Both the position numbers and the translations under genes were made by a program. A stretch of DNA of 64,000 nucleotides from Inonotus obliquus (Eukaryota > Basidiomycota > Agaricomycetes > Hymenochaetales > Hymenochaetaceae): positions 1,798,001 to 1,862,000 of the forward strand of contig JAJHTX010000001.1 of assembly GCA_032164295.1 (NCBI GenBank), written 5' to 3'. The notes beneath the pieces were generated by a model that saw nothing but the letters and a program-made list of their open reading frames with translations, made no database searches and was not told the origin of the DNA. Numbering within the stretch: position 1 is the stretch's first letter; each line of letters opens with the position of its first letter. Below are positions 28,205-39,949 of the stretch, in pieces.

Positions 28205-31200
28205 ATGCCACCGAAAAAGAAGAAGGCGCAATTGAAGAAGGTGGAACGTGGGTAGGCGGCACGGCTCCCGGTCCAGTGTTCCATCAGTTGACCAAGTTTC
28301 GCAATCGTACGATTCGTAACAGATACGCAACTACATCGATTCCGAAGAAGGTGAAAGACCCTGTTGAATCTCAGGAAACTCCGGCAGATATTACTGCGGA
28401 ACAAGGAGCTAGTGTCGATTCCGAGGCAAAGTCACCCGAGATTGTGCAAGATGAGATAACCTCGTCTCTACAAAGTCTAGTGGACAAGTACCAGGAGAAG
28501 GTCGAGAAGGAAGTTGTACGCACTCTTAAGGTCGGTAGCAACTCCATGTAGTCTCAAATTGTCTTACTTACGTTATCCTGTTGCAGTCCTTTGAGTATGA
28601 CCGAAGAATGGCAAAGGGGTTGCCCCAGGTCGACATTGACGGGGACGTGCTAAACAAGATAATCGAGTTGATAAGAGAGGATTCTCAAAGTAAGGGACGT
28701 GTCTACTTAACTTCACTACCCTTTCTAACGCGCTGTTATGAGGCGATGACCCGAAACTCATCAGCACTCCCCGTGAAAAACTAACTGGGAAGATTGGCAT
28801 TGCATATGGTGTTTTACGGCGGCTTGGCGTCTCAGAGGAGAACACTGTCAGTTGCCTAAAGGAAGCTGCGGGTGTCGAGCTTGAGCAGGCTCTTGATTGG
28901 GTAGGCTTAAAATTCTGTGCGGGTCAGTTTGCTTATTCGATCTCAGCTCTACGTCCACTGTTCTGCTGAAGAGTTAAATTTCGGAAAGCGTTCCAGCGAT
29001 GCGACTTCGGATTCTCCTCTATCAATTCAAACTCCAGACCATTTGAGCAATCCTGGTACACCACGAAAGCAGAGCAAGAAGTCGCTTCCTGCTTCTTCTG
29101 TGGGTAATGCAAGTAGTCTTCCAAAGTATGGGGATGCTAAATTAGTAGTACAAACTCCACAAACTCAACCCGATGAGGCCGAACTTGAAGATCCTTCAGC
29201 TCTCGACGACCCGAATTCTGAGTACGTGAGACTGAAGCTACGAATTACAGACCTGACGGGTACCCGGCGACGTTCGAACGAAATTGCGGACGAAGAGTTT
29301 CTTAGAAAACTTCAAGCGCGCCTAGAAAGTGTCCAGAGAAACTATTTCTTCGATAAGAAGGAGGCAGAGGCAGAATTCCAGGTGAAGCGGCGAGAGGCGG
29401 ATGGAGCTATACTACTTTCGCGGCTTCGCGGTGAAATCGCTCCTGCTCCCCCGGTCAAGCCTGAAAAAAGTAAGGCTACGAAACTCCCCGAAGCTAATGA
29501 ATCTAGGGAAGATGTATTTGATATTTTGGGAGTGGATGATTCTCCTGGGGGGATGTTTGACCTTTTGGAACCCATGCCAACTTCGGAAACTACTGCCTGT
29601 GGAGTAACGATAACGATACGTGATATGGCACTGCCGAAACAATGGGCAGGCCGGACGCCGAAATTGCTCCTTCAGGATTTTGTTTCGAAATCCGACCGAT
29701 TCGCTGCAATCGTTTATAATGACCTTTCAGGATCCAGTAGGGCGAAAAGAGCTTCTGTTGGTATCAAATGGACAGGTGGGAAATTGAGCGAGTGGGCTAT
29801 GGAGGACGTCGCGTGCCATGACTTGACGCAAGCAGAACAATACATTGCAACTGTCGCACTTCATGGTCTCACATATCCTTGCGACGAAGGCTTCCGAAGC
29901 TCTGCCGGAAACTCTAGTGGTGCTCAGACATCGTATAGGCACCTACCTCCTACCCTCAGGGAACTATGGAACGAACTTGAGGCGAAACGGAAGGAAGATG
30001 AAGATCGTGTTAATAGAGAGATCTGGGCTTCACTAAATTCAATTTTGGATAAGAAATTGTACAGCGTGCAGAAGGTGTGCTTTAATGAATGGTGCTCATC
30101 TAAATCCAGTTTTCACCTTATCTGTCATTTTCTCCAGTCAAAAGATGACTTCTCGAAAGAGATAGCTCCCAAAGACGCTTCCCCGTCAAAGAATCGTACA
30201 ATCCCGGAATATCCTCCTGATCAACTGAAGAACGAATTCATTGCTCGTCAGAGTAGTCTATCGTACCAAGAAATGTTGGTCAGTAAGCATTACTGACGTA
30301 CAATGCATTATGCTCTCTAACATTCGATCGCCTCAGGTTCAACGCAATACATTGCCTATTGCAACCTACCGCCAATTGATAGTTGAGACGTTGGAAATGT
30401 CCCAAGTGATAGTCCTGAGTGGTGAAACAGGGTGGTGAGTAAGGTTGCTTAATTTGCGAGAGTATTATCGGCATTCGTTAATTAACAATGCATTGCGCAG
30501 TGGCAAGTCTACTCAACTGCCTAGTTTCATACTTGAAGACCACCTGCAGAAGGGTCTACACTGCAAGATTATAGGTAACTGATTCAGACTTACCAATTGT
30601 ACAACAGTCTTATCTCTTGCACAGTGACAGAACCACGTCGTATTTCAGCCATCTCTCTCGCTCAGCGCGTTTCCCGAGAGTTGGGTGATCCACCTGGAGC
30701 TGTTGGAACGAATTCATCATTAGTCGGGTATTCAATTCGCTTGGAGAGTCACACCTCGAAAAACACACGACTAAACTTCGTTACCAACGGAATAGCTCTG
30801 AGAATGCTTGAGGGAGGGAGCGGTGCCGATGGCCGTGGTACGGCGTTCGACGAGATCACGGTTCGTTCTCCTCTATATTGTCTAGTATGGGAATTGTTGA
30901 CGGGCATTTCCAGCACATCATTGTAGATGAGGTACTTAGTCTACATACTTTCATGACACAAGCGGTTGACTCACGTTTTCCAGGTCCATGAGCGAAGCAT
31001 CGATTCCGATTTCCTTTTGATTGTTTTAAAGTCGCTGCTCCAAGAGAGAAGGGACTTGAAGTAAATCATTCTCGTATTTACTAACGAATATTGCTGATCA
31101 CTCTCTCCTTAGAGTTGTGTTGATGTCCGCTACCGTGAATGCCGAGAAAATATCTCAATATTTTGGCGGCTGTCCGGCAATTCAAGTGCCCGGTCGAACG

Positions 31201-33833
31201 TTCCCTGTCGATGTTCGCTTCTTGGAAGATGCTCTTGAGTATACGCACTGGTCAATCACGGATTCGTCGCAGTACGCAAAGAGATGTACGCTTGCTACAT
31301 AATTGAATCTACATTTTGTTGATTGTTCTCTTTGTAGCTGGCGATAGATTCAATCGTAACAAGAGAACAGAGTGGTCCGAAGAACTTATCCGTAACAATG
31401 ACGAGGATGACGAGGATGAACTTCCCGATAACGTAAACAAGTTCCAAACCCAGCCCTATTCTCCGAGCACCGTCTCGACCATGAATCTCCTAGACGAAAG
31501 GCAAATTCCTTATGATCTGATCATCTGTATTTTGGAAAGACTGTGCAGTGATCTTTCTCTTTCCCATTTGTCTTCGGCATTCTTGATCTTCATGCCTGGC
31601 CTTGGAGAGATTCGCCGTCTCAACGACATACTTATAGAACATCCATTTTTCGGCTCGGATGGCTTTCGAGTGTTCCCGTTACATTCGACGATCTCGAGTG
31701 AAAACCAAAGCCTCGTGTTTGATATCCTGCCATCTGGTGTTCGAAAGATTGTTATTGGTGGGCATCGTATTTCTTCGAACCAGTGAACTCACTCTTACGT
31801 TTACGTTCGATAGCAACTAATATTGCTGAAACTGGTGTACGCTAACATTGCGTGGCATCGGCACTTATCTAACAAGTTTGTCCGTCACAGGTCACTATTC
31901 CGGATATCACTTGCGTTATTGATTCAGGAAAACATCGAGAGATGAGGCACGTCCTCATCTCCCCACCCACTCCGTTGACTAACGACAGTTGTATATAGAT
32001 TTGATGAGAAACGGCAAATCAGTCGACTCATCGAAACTTACATCGCTCGTAGCAATGCCGCACAGCGTCGCGGACGGGCTGGTCGAGTACAGTCTGGTTT
32101 ATGTTTCCATCTCTTTTCCAGAGCCCGGCATGAATTGGTACTGGTTCAACAACGGATGAATACTTTTGTTGCTAAGTTCGAAATTTTCTAGATGGCTGAA
32201 CATCCATTGCCGGAAATCCTACGACTCAGGTCAGCTTTTTCGTTCCGTTTATGAGCGACCTTTCTGACCAACATTCGTCCAGCCTTTCGGATTTGGCTCT
32301 TCGAATTAAGATTCTGAAGGTTGACTTAGGTTCTTCAATCGAAGATGTTCTGACTAGTACGTCACGCTCTTCGTAATGTTGTCTCAACAAAGGGCATTGA
32401 TACTCATGCTTGCCCTGACAGAGAGCTTGGATCCACCGTCAGCAGTCAACATTCAGCGTTCGAAGGCTGCTCTAATAGAAGTTGGAGCTCTTACATCGGC
32501 GGAGGAGATAACTCCTATGGGACGACTTCTCAGCAAACTACCCACTGACGTACACCTTGGAAAATTCCTGCTTATTGCTGCCTTGTTTCGTTGTCTTGAT
32601 CCTGCACTCACAATTGCAGCTACGCTCAATTCGAAGACACCATTTGTAACACCATTCGGCCTGGAACAAGAGGCAGACAGGGCAAAGAGCAGTTTCAATA
32701 CGGGTTTGTCTTTCTTTTCGTTTAACTCTTGATAATCACTCAACTCTCTTTCATAGGGAATTCAGACTTCCTAACTATCCACAATGCGTACGCCAGTTGG
32801 CGAAGAGCGTCTGAGAATCCCAGCTTCATTCGGAAATTCTGTAAGCAGAACTTCTTAAGCCACCAGGTCAGTAATTGCGCGTCTCGTGAGTGGATACTCA
32901 CCAAGATCCGTGTTGCAGAACTTGCAGCAGATTGAAGAACTCCGGCAGCAATTACTAGGGTCAAGAAAAGTTCAGATTCAGGATTTTAACTAACGCACTG
33001 ACATTGATGACAGATACCTGGTCGATTCGTCGTTCATCAGAGTTAACAAAGAGTTTGTTCAGGAACTGAGCCGGTAGCTAACATATAATTGTTATTGTCA
33101 TCTACGAACAACCAAGCTAATCCCTCTTCCTGTCAGTGCTCGCTACTCGAGGGGGTACCGGACGCGTTTCGTATCAGTTCCCGCGGAGTATGACTGCAAC
33201 AGTGACGACAGCATGATACTCTTGAATGCTGCTTTGTGCGCTGGAATGTACCCAAAGCTGTTGGTGCTCCAAGACGCTCCCGGAAACCAACAACTACGCA
33301 CCCTGGGAAATAACCAGTCTGTTGCATTCCATCCGTCCTCTGTTAACTTCGGTAGACGCCCTCGAGACTTTGGAGTGAACTACTTATGTTATTTCACCGT
33401 AATGTGAGCTCGCCAATCTGTACTTGCTTATCGCCGGGTCTCACTCCATAATACAGGCAATCAAAGAAACTATATGCTTGGGAGACTGGACCGGTAGATG
33501 ACATTGCAATTCTACTCCTTTGCGGAGATTGTGAATATAAGGTACGAACTTATTCCAGCGCAGGGAGGTCATTCACTAATTTCATCGTAGTTCATCTCAG
33601 ACACGGTTGTAATCGACCGGAAGATTCGATATCGCCTGACACCGAAGGTGTTCATTGGCCTGAAGCATCTTCGTACGAATCTTGCCAACAATCTGGCAGC
33701 CCAGTTCAGAGGGAAAGAATTGACGGAACGCGAGCAAAAATGGAATGAACTGGCAATGCTCGTGCTTGCCAGAATGAAGGCAGAAGTACAGTCTTCGGAA
33801 GGAGTTGGTCTGGGCATTACTATCGTACGCTGA
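28205..33833 (+). CDS. DExH-box RNA helicase, DHX29/DHX57 type
   Basis: A 25-exon model, from 28205-28251 and 28323-28530 to 33457-33541 and 33591-33833, encodes 1429 aa. The N-terminus is basic ([20 protein letters not shown]). A UBA-like helical region lies at about residues 120-175 ([40 protein letters not shown]). The helicase core starts near 600: [19 protein letters not shown] (Walker A), [32 protein letters not shown] (DEVH, near 735), [39 protein letters not shown] and [17 protein letters not shown]2 and OB-fold domains close the protein. Relatives include human DHX29/DHX57 and yeast YLR419W, which act in translation. The intron at 31947-31998 appears to be of the GC-AG class, and exon 10 is only 18 nt. 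Confidence 0.92.
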
Positions 33834-34061
33834 TATTCCTGGATGCATGGATAGAAGGAGGGAGTCGCAATAGTTTCCGCGCCCTTTCGCACGCATAAAC
33901 GCACAATTATGTAAAGTAGAATGCCGAAATGGACTCATAAAGCAAGCGGGGAAACTAATTGGAGCCGTATGATAGATTGCTGTTGGCGCATGGAGGGACA
34001 CAAAACGGTCCTTCGGCAATTCATACACAGGTCTCTGGTAGTGATAGAGATGAGATATGGA

Positions 34062-34663
34062 TCAATCCTCGTCCTCCTCATCCTCATCCTTACTGCAAAT
34101 AGATCGTTGTTGAGCAGGTGGTAAGCCATCAGTAGAATGATACGTACGCGATATTATAGAATCGAAGTTCGTAGCCTTCCTTCGAGGAGGCAATAACCCT
34201 GACGAACGTTGTCAGCATTTGCAGAGAAACACAAGACGATCTGGCCTTACCGAATCCAATCACGAAGCTCCTTTTTCTTAAGGAACTTTTTGGTGAGGTA
34301 CTTGAGGTACCGTTTTGATAAAGCAGTATTGCTAGCCACAACAATCTTTTGGCCTGTATTCGATTGTATTTCAGTCAAAGATAGTTCAAAGAGCAATCAC
34401 GACATTCACGAACCTTCCTTAGAAATCTTGACACTGTCCCCTAGGTTTCCAGCCTTGCCGTTGACCTTCACCTTGTCATGAAGGAATTTCTCAAAGTCAC
34501 CCCCGTCAAAGACACCATCATTCGCGGGCTTGGAGAAGTCGATGAAGAATTTGTGTTTCACAGCAGTAGGCTTAGCAGCAGCCCTCGGCTAAACAGAACG
34601 CAGCGAGTAGTGAGCCTACTGAGAAGGGACCTCAGCAAAGCAGTTTCTAAACACACTGACCAT
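34062..34663 (-). CDS. RPL22: Large-subunit ribosomal protein eL22
   Basis: Five exons (34661-34663, 34414-34588, 34251-34353, 34148-34198, 34062-34092) encode 120 aa. The product reads [20 protein letters not shown], then [58 protein letters not shown] and an acidic tail [15 protein letters not shown] ending. eL22 is an RNA-binding structural protein of the 60S subunit. The first coding exon is the ATG alone, the same arrangement as in RPS28. The second intron begins with GTTCGT at 34408-34413. It is head to head with CBF5, 218 bp between start codons, so two ribosome-related genes may share a promoter. Confidence 0.94.
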
Positions 34664-34881
34664 CTTGACGGCTTTAGGCTTGACGGTTGCGAAATTCCTG
34701 GACTTGAAGATGAGATTAGTGTGACATTGTGGTGCTGTACAGCATTGCCTGCAGCCATTTCCAGCAGTTTATGCCCACAGTATTGATAGACTTTGCCACG
34801 ATGATCGGCACTTCCCCTTGTGGAAATTGGTTCAAATCCAGTGGAATTCTGAAAACAGAATTTTCTTGATTGCTTTGGTCA

Positions 34882-36709
34882 ATGTCCACCATGTCAAAAG
34901 AACTCAACTACGGCCAAGTTGCATCCGCGCAGCTTGATGGAGACTACTCCATCAAATCCGAGGCCAATACTCCGAAGCTTGACACATCACAGTGGCCTTT
35001 ATTGTTGAAAAACTATGACAAGTTATTGGTCCGCTCAAGTCATTTCACGCCTATCCCCGCTGGATGCAGTCCGTTGAAGCGGGATATACAGTCATATATC
35101 AAGTATACTCTCATGAATTCCTTGCAAGCCCCTTTGATGCTAACCTACTTTCAGATCCGGAGTCATTAACTTGGATAAACCTTCAAACCCATCTTCACAT
35201 GAGGTCGTCGCCTGGCTACGACGTATTCTTCGGGCTGAAAAAACCGGGCATAGCGGAACCTTAGACCCGAAGGTGACAGGATGCTTGATTGTCTGCATTG
35301 ATCGCGCTACGAGATTGGTCAAATCTCAGCAGGGAGCAGGCGAGTCCGCCAACTTTACAAAGAGACCTCTTTCTTACACCTCTCGTCTATAGGAAAGGAG
35401 TACGTCTGCGTACTACGATTGCATTCCAGTCTAGAAAACCCGTCTGCCCTCCCCCGTGCGCTACAAACTCTTACAGGCGCGCTTTTCCAACGCCCACCGC
35501 TCATCTCAGCTGTTAAACGTCAACTTCGAGTCCGAACAATTTATGAGTCCAAACTTCTTGAGTTTGACGAGAAGCGGAATCTGGCTGTGTTTTGGGTAAG
35601 TTGTGAGGCAGGAACGTATATTCGGACACTATGTGTACATCTTGGACTGTTGCTCGGCGTCGGCGGGCACATGCAGGAACTGCGACGAGTGCGAAGTGGG
35701 GCGATGAGCGAGAACGATGACATTGTTACTATGCATGACGTTTTGGATGCGCAGTGGATGTATGATAACACTCGAGATGGTGAGCCGAATTTACTAGTCA
35801 GGATGATAAACCAATCATTTCTTGTCTCTGTCAGAATCGTACCTTCGTCGAGTCATTCGTCCATTAGAGAGCCTGCTCGTTGGATACAAGCGTATTGTGG
35901 TGAAGGACAGTGCAGTAAATGCAGTATGCTACGGTGCTAAACTCATGATCCCTGGTCTTCTACGATACGAAAACGATATCGAGCTCAACGAGGAAGTAGT
36001 CCTAATGACCACAAAGGGCGAAGCGATTGCACTCGGCATCGCACAAATGACGACTGTTGAGCTTGCAACTTGCGACCATGGTGTTGTTGCGAAGGTGAAG
36101 CGATGTATAATGGAGCGCGACACGTATCCTCGAAGATGGGGCTTGGGTCCAAAAGCCCTGGAAAAGAAGAAGATGATTAAGAACGGAAAGCTCGGCAGGC
36201 ATGGAGAGAAAATCGAGGGTGTCACTCCTGCAGAATGGAGCCGAGACTATGTTGATTATACTCGCGAGGTTGGTTCCCTCCCATCTCATGATATCTCTTT
36301 CGGAACAAAATTCATTTAGTTTCAGGCCGCCGGAGCTTCACCACTTCCTCCCGCTCCCGTTTCTGCTGGTGAATCTACCGCTGTCAATGAAGTACAGCCA
36401 ACTGCAGAACGGGAGTCAAGCCCGGAGACAGGGAAAGAAAAGAAGAAGAAAGAGAAAAAGAAGAAGGAGGAGAAGGAGGGGAAAAAGAAGAAACGAAAGT
36501 CTGAAACTGTGGCTAATGGCGATGGTGATGTGTCTATGGCTATCAGCACGGGAGATGCTGATGAAGGGAAGAAGGAGACGGAAGAGGAGAAGGCAGAGAG
36601 GAAGCGAAGAAAAGCTGAGAAAAAGGCCGCAAAGGCCGCTAAGGAGGCTGCTGGTGGCAGTGAGGACGGCAGCAAGAAGGAGAGAAAACGCCAAAAGGCT
36701 GAAGAGTAG
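34882..36709 (+). CDS. CBF5: H/ACA snoRNP pseudouridine synthase CBF5 (dyskerin)
   Basis: Five exons (34882-35102, 35155-35339, 35393-35779, 35835-36268, 36326-36709) encode 536 aa. Blocks in order: the dyskerin-like N-terminus ([20 protein letters not shown]), [20 protein letters not shown], the catalytic TruB motif [20 protein letters not shown] with Asp near residue 110, [38 protein letters not shown], and a PUA domain ([20 protein letters not shown]). The C-terminus is a long Lys/Glu-rich nucleolar tail. CBF5 converts uridine to pseudouridine in rRNA and snRNA under H/ACA guide RNA. The second intron has a GC donor (G|GCGAGT at 35340), needed for the frame. Two ATGs (34882, 34891) are possible starts; the first is used. 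Confidence 0.96.
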
Positions 36710-36940
36710 CACTCACTTGATATTGTTGCTGTGTTGCTGTACTTAGTTCATTTGCATTTGTATCTACTTACCTAGCTGTGTCCATTTTTGAACGAAGTTG
36801 TTATATGTATTACATAATTCGTTATATGATACACGACGATCACTGTGCTTGAACACCTCAAGCTCGCCACCGCAACACCAACCCCCGCGCTCATTCCTCA
36901 CTCGTAGTAGTTCAAACCACCTAGCGTCTTTTCTTGCGCA

Positions 36941-39397
36941 ATGGGAAATGCTGTTAGCAGCTGCTGCGACTCGTGCTGTGCGTGCTCTTGCTATCCTTTC
37001 CACATTTGTTACTCATCTAATTTTGTCAGTCCACTCGCGCAGGTCGCATGCGTACGAGCCGCTTTTGCTGGAGAATGAGCGCGAGGCGGTAGCCGATCTC
37101 TTGCAGTATCTTGAGAGTGAGCAATCATTTTACTACAACTCGCGGCACAAATAACGAACTAACTATCGGTTGTGCTTGTTTTTTCTTACTACTCCTGACT
37201 GTGGACGCGTTATCCTCGTCATACTGCAGACCGGACGACGACCAATTTCTTCACCGGACAACCCCTCGCAGCGTTGACGACGCTTTCCTTTTCGGACAAC
37301 GTTGACTTGCAGCGAAGTGCTGCACTGGCGTTTGCTGAAATAACCGAGAAGGAAGTCCGACCTGTCGGACGGGACACTCTGGACCCAATTCTTTTCTTGT
37401 TAGGCAGTCATGACACGGAGGTACAGCGGGCAGCGAGCGCAGCTCTCGGGAATCTTGCTGTTAATAGTATGTTCCACCTTGCTAATGCTGTTGTGGCTTT
37501 GCTCATCAATTATGGCAGCCGACAATAAACTTCTCATTGTCAAACTTGGGGGTCTCGAACCACTCATCCGACAAATGTTGAGTCCAAACGTAGAGGTTCA
37601 ATGCAATGCCGTTGGTTGTGTCACTAACCTTGCGACTCATGGTATGTCTTGTTGACCTCGTACTGCGGAATACCGGTAATTACTCCTTCTGAGCAGACGA
37701 CAACAAGACGAAGATCGCCAAGTCTGGAGCCTTGGTCCCATTAACTCGTCTCGCGCGGTCGAAAGATATGCGAGTGCAGAGGAATGCTACAGGCGCGTTG
37801 CTTAATATGACGCATTCCGGTAAGTAATAAATCATTGCGACATTGCAATGATCCCTAATGGTCTACCCACAGACGAGAACAGGCAACAACTGGTCAACGC
37901 TGGAGCTATTCCTGTGCTCGTTAGTCTTCTCAACTCGCCAGACACGGATGTCCAGTACTACTGCACTACAGCCTTGAGCAACATCGCTGTGGATGGTAAG
38001 TGGATGTAGCTGTTCCACCAGGTCTGAAAATAATCATTACGAACCCGGTTTCCTAGGAAATAACCGAAAGAAGCTCGCGCAGACTGAGCCGAAGCTTGTC
38101 TCCAGCTTGGTTGCCTTGATGGACAGTCCGAGCCTGAAAGTTCAGTGCCAAGCAGCTCTTGCTCTTCGCAATCTCGCAAGTGATGGTCAGTTTTCCTGTA
38201 ATTGACCCATGTTATGCTGGCTTGCTAACTTCAAGCAACAGAGAAGTACCAGCTTGAAATTGTCAAAGCCGGTGGTCTTCCACCCCTGCTTCGTCTTCTC
38301 CAATCTGCATACCTCCCTCTCATACTATCCTCTGCCGCCTGCGTTCGTAATGTCTCCATTCACCCCCAGAACGAGTCACCTATTATAGAAGCTGGTTTCC
38401 TCCACCCACTCATCGGTCTTCTTGGCTTCAAAGACAATGAGGAAGTGCAATGCCATGCAATCTCGACGTTGAGAAATCTAGCTGCTAGTTCTGAAAAGAA
38501 TAAGGGCCAGATCGTCAAGGCAGGTGCCGTGCAGCAAATCAAAGAGCTTGTGCTCGACGCGCCTTTGAATGTCCAGAGTGAGATGACAGCTTGCGTTGCT
38601 GTCCTTGCTTTGAGCGGTATGACCAATGGCCTAACTGCTCTCGTTGTTTGCTTACCTTGCCTCGTTAGATGAGCTCAAGTCTCAACTGCTCGACATGGGT
38701 ATCTGCAAGGTGCTCATCCCTCTGACGAAGTCGAATAGCATTGAAGTTCAGGGCAACAGTGCGGCTGCCCTTGGCAATCTTTCCTCCAAAGGTTCGTGCT
38801 TGTCGTTCATTATAACAGCCACCGATCTCATTCGTTTTCACAGATGGCCGAGCTGACACTGATGACTACTCTGCCTTCAACGAGGTATGGGACAAGCCCG
38901 ATGGAGGAATGCACGATTACCTCTATCGTTTCTTGACGAGCCCCGATGCCACCTTCCAGCATATCGCCGTTTGGACCATCGTCCAATTACTTGAATCCGG
39001 AGGTGAGCGTCGATGCCTTAGACTTTCATTTTGCTTTGTGCCAATAAATATCTGGTTAGACCCGCAACTTATTTCGAATATACGGAACTCTGATAAACTC
39101 CTGCCGCATATTCGCGAGCTTGCGGCGTCACGATCCGCTTCCCCTTCATCCTCGATGGATTCGCGTTCGCGTCGTTCACAGTCTCAATCATATCAGGAGA
39201 CGGAAACAGGTGATGGATCGAGTGAAATCCAAGTATTAGCACGGAAGATCCTCGAGGCAACAGAAGCTGAGGCGATGCCACTCATGAGTCTTACGCCGCC
39301 GAATCAGTCCGTACCAAGAAATGATGGATTGGATAGATCAGACGAAGAACTACGAAGAAGCGTGAGGGCAGCCTTTAGCGGACATGACGGGCGGTAG
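36941..39397 (+). CDS. VAC8: Vacuolar armadillo-repeat protein VAC8
   Basis: Eleven exons (36941-36977, 37030-37116, 37230-37466, 37519-37641, 37697-37819, 37873-37995, 38057-38185, 38242-38616, 38669-38791, 38844-39002, 39060-39397) encode 617 aa. The first exon codes [12 protein letters not shown]: Gly2 is a myristoylation site and Cys8, Cys9 and Cys12 are candidate palmitoylation sites, which tether VAC8 to the vacuole. [20 protein letters not shown] follows, then about eleven ARM repeats ([20 protein letters not shown] is typical). The tail is Ser-rich. VAC8 acts in vacuole inheritance, vacuole fusion, nucleus-vacuole contact and autophagy. Many exons equal single ARM repeats of 41 codons. 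Intron 9 begins with GTTCGT. Skipping the 52-nt first intron would destroy the frame, which supports this model. Confidence 0.96.
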
Positions 39398-39949
39398 CAG
39401 GACTCCGTTCGCACGTATCTTAACGCCACGTTTATTTCTCGTTGTTCTTCAATACCGAGCCTTCTTGCACCCATCCGTTCGTTTCATTCCGATGTACATT
39501 GTCTTGGCCACATTTGTTTTCTATATTCTTTCGTTTTTGATAATTATGGACATGATTCCCACTCAGCCGGTCTCTACTTATGATCTTCACTAGGGCGATA
39601 GTACGGCTTATTTGTGTATATCCACCGGTATATTATTTAAATGAAGAGCACACGACATGATACATACTTACGTTAGAAATAATGTGTGGTTGTGATGGAG
39701 TGGCTGCCGACACGAGGCCTGAGCGGCGTGGTCATGCTCGGCCGGCGAGCGTGTCCTCCCTTATTATTCTTGTTCTCCTCTCCCTCTTCTTTCTCACAAC
39801 CCACAATCACCTTCTTCCTTCCCGGGGCTGAGCCTCGGCCTCTTTACCTTCAACTCATAGCTCTCTGGACGACTCCACCACGGTTTCTAATCCCCAGAGC
39901 TGTATCCATTAGATCCTTCATCGACTGGCTCGCTTATTCTTGAGCAATT
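39398..39949. other. Intergenic
   Basis: 552 bases between VAC8 and the GH16 gene, both plus strand. A CT-rich stretch lies at about 39755-39800 and may be part of the GH16 promoter. Nothing else is recognised. Confidence 0.4.

Noticed and set aside
34780..34860. tRNA-like T-arm sequence (GGTTCAAATCC) between RPL22 and CBF5
   Set aside because: A five-base T stem can be drawn, but no matching acceptor stem, D-arm or anticodon arm is found at the right distance upstream.
36322..36712. Hydrophobic minus-strand frames (Phe/Leu/Ser-rich)
   Set aside because: They are the antisense of the Lys/Glu-rich CBF5 tail, which reads as Phe/Leu/Ser on the other strand.
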